Assembly: GCA_001508595.1 (NCBI GenBank) | Contig: LGHA01000045.1 | Coordinates: forward strand, 1 to 8,297 | DNA: 8,297 nt | Source of the DNA: Anaerolineaceae bacterium 46_22 | Lineage (GTDB): Bacteria; Chloroflexota; Anaerolineae; Anaerolineales; Anaerolineaceae | Reading direction: 5' to 3' | Shown here: piece after piece, positions 5,447 to 8,297 of the stretch | Position numbering within the stretch: position 1 is the first letter of the stretch | How the letters are laid out: the number at the start of each line of letters is the position of its first letter | The notes under the pieces: model-generated | What the model was told of the DNA's origin: nothing | Seen by the model: only the letters and a program-made list of their open reading frames with translations | Database searches by the model: none | Program-made: the position numbers and the translations under genes

Positions 5447-7192
5447 TTGTCACAGGTTGAACCAAAAAAATTAAAGGGGATCCAAGCAGCACCTGGCCTG
5501 GCACATGGGAAGACGGCTCTGGTATCAGAAATTGAACTGGAAATCCCAAATTATGAAATTCGTGAATTTGAAGATGAAATTCAACGCATGATGGATGCCG
5601 TTGAAAAAGGACAGGGGGAACTGATTGAGATCAAAAAAGAGGTCGAAAGCCGGTCTGAGAAAAACGAAGCTGAAATATTTGAAGCCCATCGAATGATATT
5701 AGAAGACGTAGCCCTGATTGACCGGGCAAAGAAATCGATCAAGCAAGGCACCAATGCGGAAAAAGCCTGGATGGATGCAATTGAGTTCTTTGCAAATATG
5801 ATGGAGCAAATCCCTGATGAAACACTCGCCAGCAGAGCGCTCGATATACGGGATGTGGGTCGGCGCGTGTTAGGTCATATGCTTGGCGTGAGTGCAGGGC
5901 GGACCGCTTTAACCGAACCTTCAATCATTGTGGGCGACGATTTAACGCCGTCTGATACCGTCAGCCTTGATAAAGACCTTGTTTTGGGGTTTATTACCGC
6001 TCGGGGCGGACCAACATCACATGCAGCAATACTTGCGAAAGCTTTTGGCTTACCAGCGGTTGTCGGCTTAGGAGAGGCCGTTTTAGAATTGTCTGATGGA
6101 ACAATGGTCCTGGTTGATGGTGACAAGGGGGAGGTTGTCATAGATCCCGATGAAGACCTAATGAGTGCGTTTATTGAACATGAAAAGAAAGCCAGTGTGG
6201 AACGGAAGAAAGCCAGAGCTGCTGCCCAGACACCCGGTGTGACAGCAGATGGTGATCGTGTGGAAATTGTTGCCAATATTGGCGGTGTGGATGATGCACC
6301 GCTGGGTATTAAAAATGGCGCTGAGGGTGTTGGCTTATTTCGAACTGAATTTCTATATTTGGATCGAAAATCCCTACCAACCGAAGCAGAACAAGTAGAA
6401 GCTTATGTGGCTGTTTTTGAAATTTACCCAAATATGCCCGTTGTTGTGCGCACACTGGATATTGGCGGTGACAAGACCATCCCTTACCTTGATTTACCTA
6501 AAGAACTCAATCCTTTCCTTGGATGGCGCGGCGTTCGCATGTTGAATGGCGCTGAAGATATTTTTAAGGCACAATTTCGGGCGCTGCTGCAGGCAGGGGG
6601 AATCACCGGCGTAGATTTACGCATCATGGTGCCAATGGTGTCTGGTATTGAAGAAATTCGTTCCGCCAAAGAATTGATGGAAGGAATGAAAGCTGAGCTT
6701 CGATCTGAAGGTAAACCGTTTGCAGAAAAGGTCCAATTTGGCATCATGATCGAGGTGCCCTCTGCAGCATTGTTAGCAGATAAGCTGGCGAAGGAAGTGG
6801 ACTTCTTCAGCATTGGTACCAATGACCTGACTCAATATACACTGGCTGTTGATCGGACCAACAGTAAAGTAGCTCATCTTGCCAACCCTTTGAACCCGGC
6901 TGTCCTGCGGTTGATCAAGAACACGATTGACTGTGCCCATGCTGAAAACCGATGGGTAGGATTATGCGGTGAATTGGCAGGTGAGCCATTAGCAGCCCCC
7001 ATCCTGCTGGGATTGGGTTTGGATGAATTCAGCATGTCCCCGGCGCGTGTACCTGTCATTAAGCAAGTCATGCGCAAGCTGCATAAAAAAGAATGTGCCG
7101 AACTTGTTCAAAAAGTATTGGACAAATCAAAACATGAGGAAGTGATTGAAGAAAGCACTGCATTTCTCAAGGAACTTGGCATCGATCTTTAA
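5447..7192 (+). CDS. ptsI: PEP-protein phosphotransferase, PTS Enzyme I
   Basis: A 581-residue cytosolic enzyme of full family length that takes phosphate from phosphoenolpyruvate onto a histidine and passes it to HPr. The HPr-binding helical region covers about residues 30-150. The phosphorylated residue is H192 in GGPTSHAAI (187-195). The C-terminal PEP-binding barrel shows R299 (GLFRTEF), R335 (VVRTLDIGGDK), R361 and R364 (GWRGVR), the metal ligands E436 (IEVPSA) and D460 (GTNDLTQY), and active-site C507 (GLCGEL). No key residue is missing. It starts with TTG after a strong AGGAGG. No ptsH, EII or HPr kinase gene is adjacent, so its acceptor must be encoded elsewhere; it could serve sugar import or a DhaM-type dihydroxyacetone kinase system. 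It is divergent from nrdR and ends at a terminator 40 bp downstream, so it is probably monocistronic. Confidence 0.97.
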   Translation: MSQVEPKKLKGIQAAPGLAHGKTALVSEIELEIPNYEIREFEDEIQRMMDAVEKGQGELIEIKKEVESRSEKNEAEIFEAHRMILEDVALIDRAKKSIKQGTNAEKAWMDAIEFFANMMEQIPDETLASRALDIRDVGRRVLGHMLGVSAGRTALTEPSIIVGDDLTPSDTVSLDKDLVLGFITARGGPTSHAAILAKAFGLPAVVGLGEAVLELSDGTMVLVDGDKGEVVIDPDEDLMSAFIEHEKKASVERKKARAAAQTPGVTADGDRVEIVANIGGVDDAPLGIKNGAEGVGLFRTEFLYLDRKSLPTEAEQVEAYVAVFEIYPNMPVVVRTLDIGGDKTIPYLDLPKELNPFLGWRGVRMLNGAEDIFKAQFRALLQAGGITGVDLRIMVPMVSGIEEIRSAKELMEGMKAELRSEGKPFAEKVQFGIMIEVPSAALLADKLAKEVDFFSIGTNDLTQYTLAVDRTNSKVAHLANPLNPAVLRLIKNTIDCAHAENRWVGLCGELAGEPLAAPILLGLGLDEFSMSPARVPVIKQVMRKLHKKECAELVQKVLDKSKHEEVIEESTAFLKELGIDL

Positions 7193-7231
7193 TATTGCAA
7201 ATTGTTTTTAGAGAGTCGTCAGATTATTATT

Positions 7232-7260
7232 ATGGCCGGGTTAAACATCTTCCCGGCCAT
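7232..7260 (+). terminator. Intrinsic terminator of ptsI
   Basis: ATGGCCGGG (7232-7240) and CCCGGCCAT (7252-7260) form a perfect GC-rich 9-bp stem with an 11-nt loop, followed by TTTTCCC. It lies 40 bp after the ptsI stop. On the minus strand the stem is followed by AATAATAAT rather than a U-tract, so it acts mainly rightward. Confidence 0.85.
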
Positions 7261-7276
7261 TTTTCCCTATTAAAAT

Positions 7277-7441
7277 TTACTTCTGGGCAAACAGCTCTCG
7301 TCCTACTTGAAATTGCTGTAGTGAGCGAATATCCCTCCCTGAAGCGTTCTGGTAAGCCGTCAGATCAAATTCAGGCAATATCGCCAGAAGGTGGTCAAAT
7401 ATTTCAGCCTGGTTGTCTTCAAAGTCTTCCCAGTGTTTATC
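7277..7441 (-). pseudogene. Start-less coding remnant or short unrecognised ORF
   Basis: Reading leftward from 7441, 54 sense codons end in TAA (7279-7277). The predicted peptide looks protein-like: acidic and helical at its N-terminal part (HWEDFEDNQAEIFDHLL), then ILPEFDLTAYQNASGRDI, then a QQFQVGRELFAQK end. An in-frame TAA at 7444-7442 lies directly upstream, there is no ATG or GTG start near the 5' end, and the other two frames upstream close quickly. The best reading is the C-terminal tail of a lost gene; a frameshift is not supported. I do not recognise the family. A promoter-like element immediately upstream may mean the segment is still transcribed. Confidence 0.35.
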
Positions 7442-7444
7442 TTA

Positions 7445-7474
7445 ATTTTACGCTAATTAGATAAAAATTATCAA
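7445..7474 (-). promoter_or_regulatory. Promoter-like element reading toward the ptsI 3' end
   Basis: On the minus strand TTGATA (7474-7469) and TAAAAT (7450-7445) are 18 bp apart, one and two mismatches from consensus. It points into the start-less coding remnant at 7441-7277 and, beyond it, antisense to ptsI. The DNA is AT-rich, so a chance match is possible. Confidence 0.4.
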
Positions 7475-7509
7475 TTATATCGAATTAGAAAGAGGATGCG
7501 ACTAAAAGA

Positions 7510-7537
7510 AAAACGCGGATCAATGAATCCGCGTTTT
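7510..7537 (-). terminator. Strong intrinsic terminator, mainly for the leftward (ftsZ) side
   Basis: AAAACGCGGAT (7510-7520) and ATCCGCGTTTT (7527-7537) form a perfect 11-bp stem with a 6-nt loop. On the minus strand the T run continues as TTTTTCTTTTAG, giving a textbook terminator. It lies about 165 bp beyond the ftsZ stop and directly after a structured segment. On the plus strand TTTTATT follows, so it could also back up the ptsI terminator. Confidence 0.85.
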
Positions 7538-7545
7538 ATTGTTAA

Positions 7546-7652
7546 CCCCTGATATCCCGGGTAAGGAGTCAGGTTACCCAGGATAGGGGGTCTTTGGTGC
7601 GTGCCGCAGGCATACCAATAACCACGGACACGCGGTCAACCGCTAATATCAG
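7546..7652 (-). ncRNA. Candidate structured RNA between ftsZ and its terminator, class unknown
   Basis: This segment has several strong pairings. A long hairpin pairs 7585-7589 and 7574-7584 with 7546-7550 and 7554-7564: 16 bp with a 3-nt bulge. Its one non-Watson-Crick position (7558/7580) is a G-U wobble on the minus strand but C-A on the plus strand, which favours a leftward transcript. A second stem pairs 7599-7606 with 7625-7633 with one bulged base. A third, smaller hairpin is GCGG-N4-CCGC at 7632-7643. In addition CTGATAT and ATATCAG (7549-7555 with 7646-7652) could close the whole element, but only by opening part of the long hairpin. A terminator follows at once. It resembles no RNA family I can name; it may be a 3' UTR structure of ftsZ or a separate small RNA. 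No good promoter was found (TTGTAA and TAAATT, 17 bp apart near 7665-7695, are only moderate). Confidence 0.35.
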
Positions 7653-7703
7653 CATCAAATTTATTGATTGCACTATGAGCTTACAACCTCATAAAATGAT
7701 TAA

Positions 7704-8297
7704 TTAATTTTGATTCCTTTTCCGCAAGAAGGCAGGAACATCCAGATCGTCGGTGTTGATCCGGGTGGGGAACTCATAGCTTTCCTTCCCCTGTTGACCT
7801 GCAAGGGCTTTGTTCCCATCTTCATCGATTAACATGCTTGGCAGCGGTCGTTGTTCAGCCTGTGCTTTTCGTTCAGCCTGTGTTTTTCGCTGTTCCTCTA
7901 TCTTGTTGAGAGAAGTACTGATGCTTGTGCCTTCAAAACCTGTTGCGATGACGGTGATCCGTAGGTTATCACCCATGCTTTCATCAACCACAGCACCAAA
8001 GATCAGATTGACATCGGGATGGGCTGTTTCTTTAATGATGGCTGCTGCCTGGTTGACCTCGAAGAGCTTCAAGTCTTCGCCGCCTGTAACATTGAAGAGA
8101 ATGCCGTGAGCGCCGTCGATGGTCACATCCAACAGCTGGTTGGAGATTGCCATTTCCGCAGCTTTGAGAGCTCGATCTTCACCGCTTGCCTGGCCGACTG
8201 CCATCAATGCAGCGCCGCCTTCGGACATGATGGTGCGAACATCAGCAAAGTCCAGGTTGATCAAACCGGGCACCGTGATTAGTTCAGAGATACCCTG
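7704..8297 (-). CDS. ftsZ: Cell division protein FtsZ, C-terminal part (5' end outside window)
   Basis: FtsZ is the GTP-binding tubulin homologue that forms the division ring at midcell. The window holds its last 197 residues. The reading frame is open to the right edge and starts in QGISELITVPGLINLDFADV, a hallmark FtsZ stretch that includes the T7-loop region needed for GTP hydrolysis; the GTP-binding tubulin signature lies beyond the edge. The GTG at 8273 is internal and not the start. The C-terminal domain ends at DNLRITVIATGF. A roughly 60-residue variable linker follows, containing a tandem RKTQAE/RKAQAE duplication, and the conserved C-terminal peptide DVPAFLRKR near the end is the site that binds FtsA, ZipA or similar partners in other bacteria. 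It is convergent with ptsI. Confidence 0.96.
   Translation of the reverse strand, partial: QGISELITVPGLINLDFADVRTIMSEGGAALMAVGQASGEDRALKAAEMAISNQLLDVTIDGAHGILFNVTGGEDLKLFEVNQAAAIIKETAHPDVNLIFGAVVDESMGDNLRITVIATGFEGTSISTSLNKIEEQRKTQAERKAQAEQRPLPSMLIDEDGNKALAGQQGKESYEFPTRINTDDLDVPAFLRKRNQN
7854..7889. repeat. 18-bp tandem duplication within the ftsZ linker
   Basis: 7854-7871 and 7872-7889 are adjacent 18-bp copies differing at one base. On the minus strand they encode RKTQAE and RKAQAE, lengthening the charged linker by six residues without shifting the frame. This looks like a recent slippage duplication tolerated in the disordered linker. Confidence 0.85.

Noticed and set aside
7195..7464. 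89-codon plus-strand ORF after ptsI
   Set aside because: It begins with an unsupported TTG three bases after the ptsI stop, has no Shine-Dalgarno, runs straight through the ptsI terminator and looks like no protein; the minus-strand remnant explains the region better.
7546..7652. tRNA, SRP RNA or GEMM riboswitch
   Set aside because: The 7-bp closing pair recalls a tRNA acceptor stem, but there is no T-arm consensus, no SRP GGAA-loop domain and no GEMM conserved core.
7569..7655. 28-codon minus-strand ORF in the structured segment
   Set aside because: ATG without a Shine-Dalgarno; the base pairing accounts for the region better, and the peptide is not recognisable.
8271..8273. GTG as the ftsZ start
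   Set aside because: Upstream codons encode QGISELIT, a conserved internal FtsZ sequence, so the gene continues off the window.

Overview
The window looks like ordinary chromosome from a bacterium of the Chloroflexota type, probably Anaerolineae-like. This is an inference from the mix of genes: a B12-dependent class II ribonucleotide reductase with a C-terminal zinc ribbon, NrdR, a small deoxynucleoside kinase, a stand-alone PTS Enzyme I and FtsZ. Moderate GC content, a TTG start on ptsI and AT-rich intergenic regions fit, but phylum placement was not tested. I see no phage, transposon, CRISPR or defence genes.

Layout. Positions 1-318 hold no gene; they contain the terminator of the leftward gene cluster and a four-copy short repeat that runs into the last codon of the kinase gene. 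From 5046 down to 319, all on the minus strand, lie nrdR, nrdJ, an alpha/beta hydrolase and a deoxynucleoside kinase. nrdR and nrdJ are 27 bp apart and surely co-transcribed. A 144-bp gap with its own promoter-like elements separates nrdJ from the hydrolase and kinase pair. The 5047-5446 region is a divergent control region: a good sigma70 promoter facing nrdR with two NrdR-box-like palindromes just downstream of it, and a separate promoter plus a long leader with a strong hairpin facing ptsI. ptsI (5447-7192, plus) ends at a clear intrinsic terminator. The 7193-7703 region between convergent ptsI and ftsZ holds a minus-strand, start-less coding remnant with a promoter-like element, a strong terminator hairpin and a densely paired segment that may be a structured RNA. 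The 3' two thirds (approximately) of ftsZ runs off the right edge.

How the genes work together. NrdJ makes deoxynucleotides from ribonucleoside di- or triphosphates using adenosylcobalamin. NrdR is the nucleotide-sensing repressor of RNR genes and probably represses its own operon through the tandem boxes. The kinase salvages deoxynucleosides, so the cluster combines de novo and salvage dNTP supply. The hydrolase has no assigned substrate. PtsI transfers phosphate from PEP to HPr (or an HPr-like domain), but no HPr gene is in view. FtsZ is the division-ring tubulin homologue.

The most interesting signals are the tandem NrdR-type operator with a third palindrome filling the 15-bp gap, the possible structured RNA downstream of ftsZ, the short repeats at the kinase 3' end and the coding remnant. 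I found no convincing wholly new system; most of the window is housekeeping.
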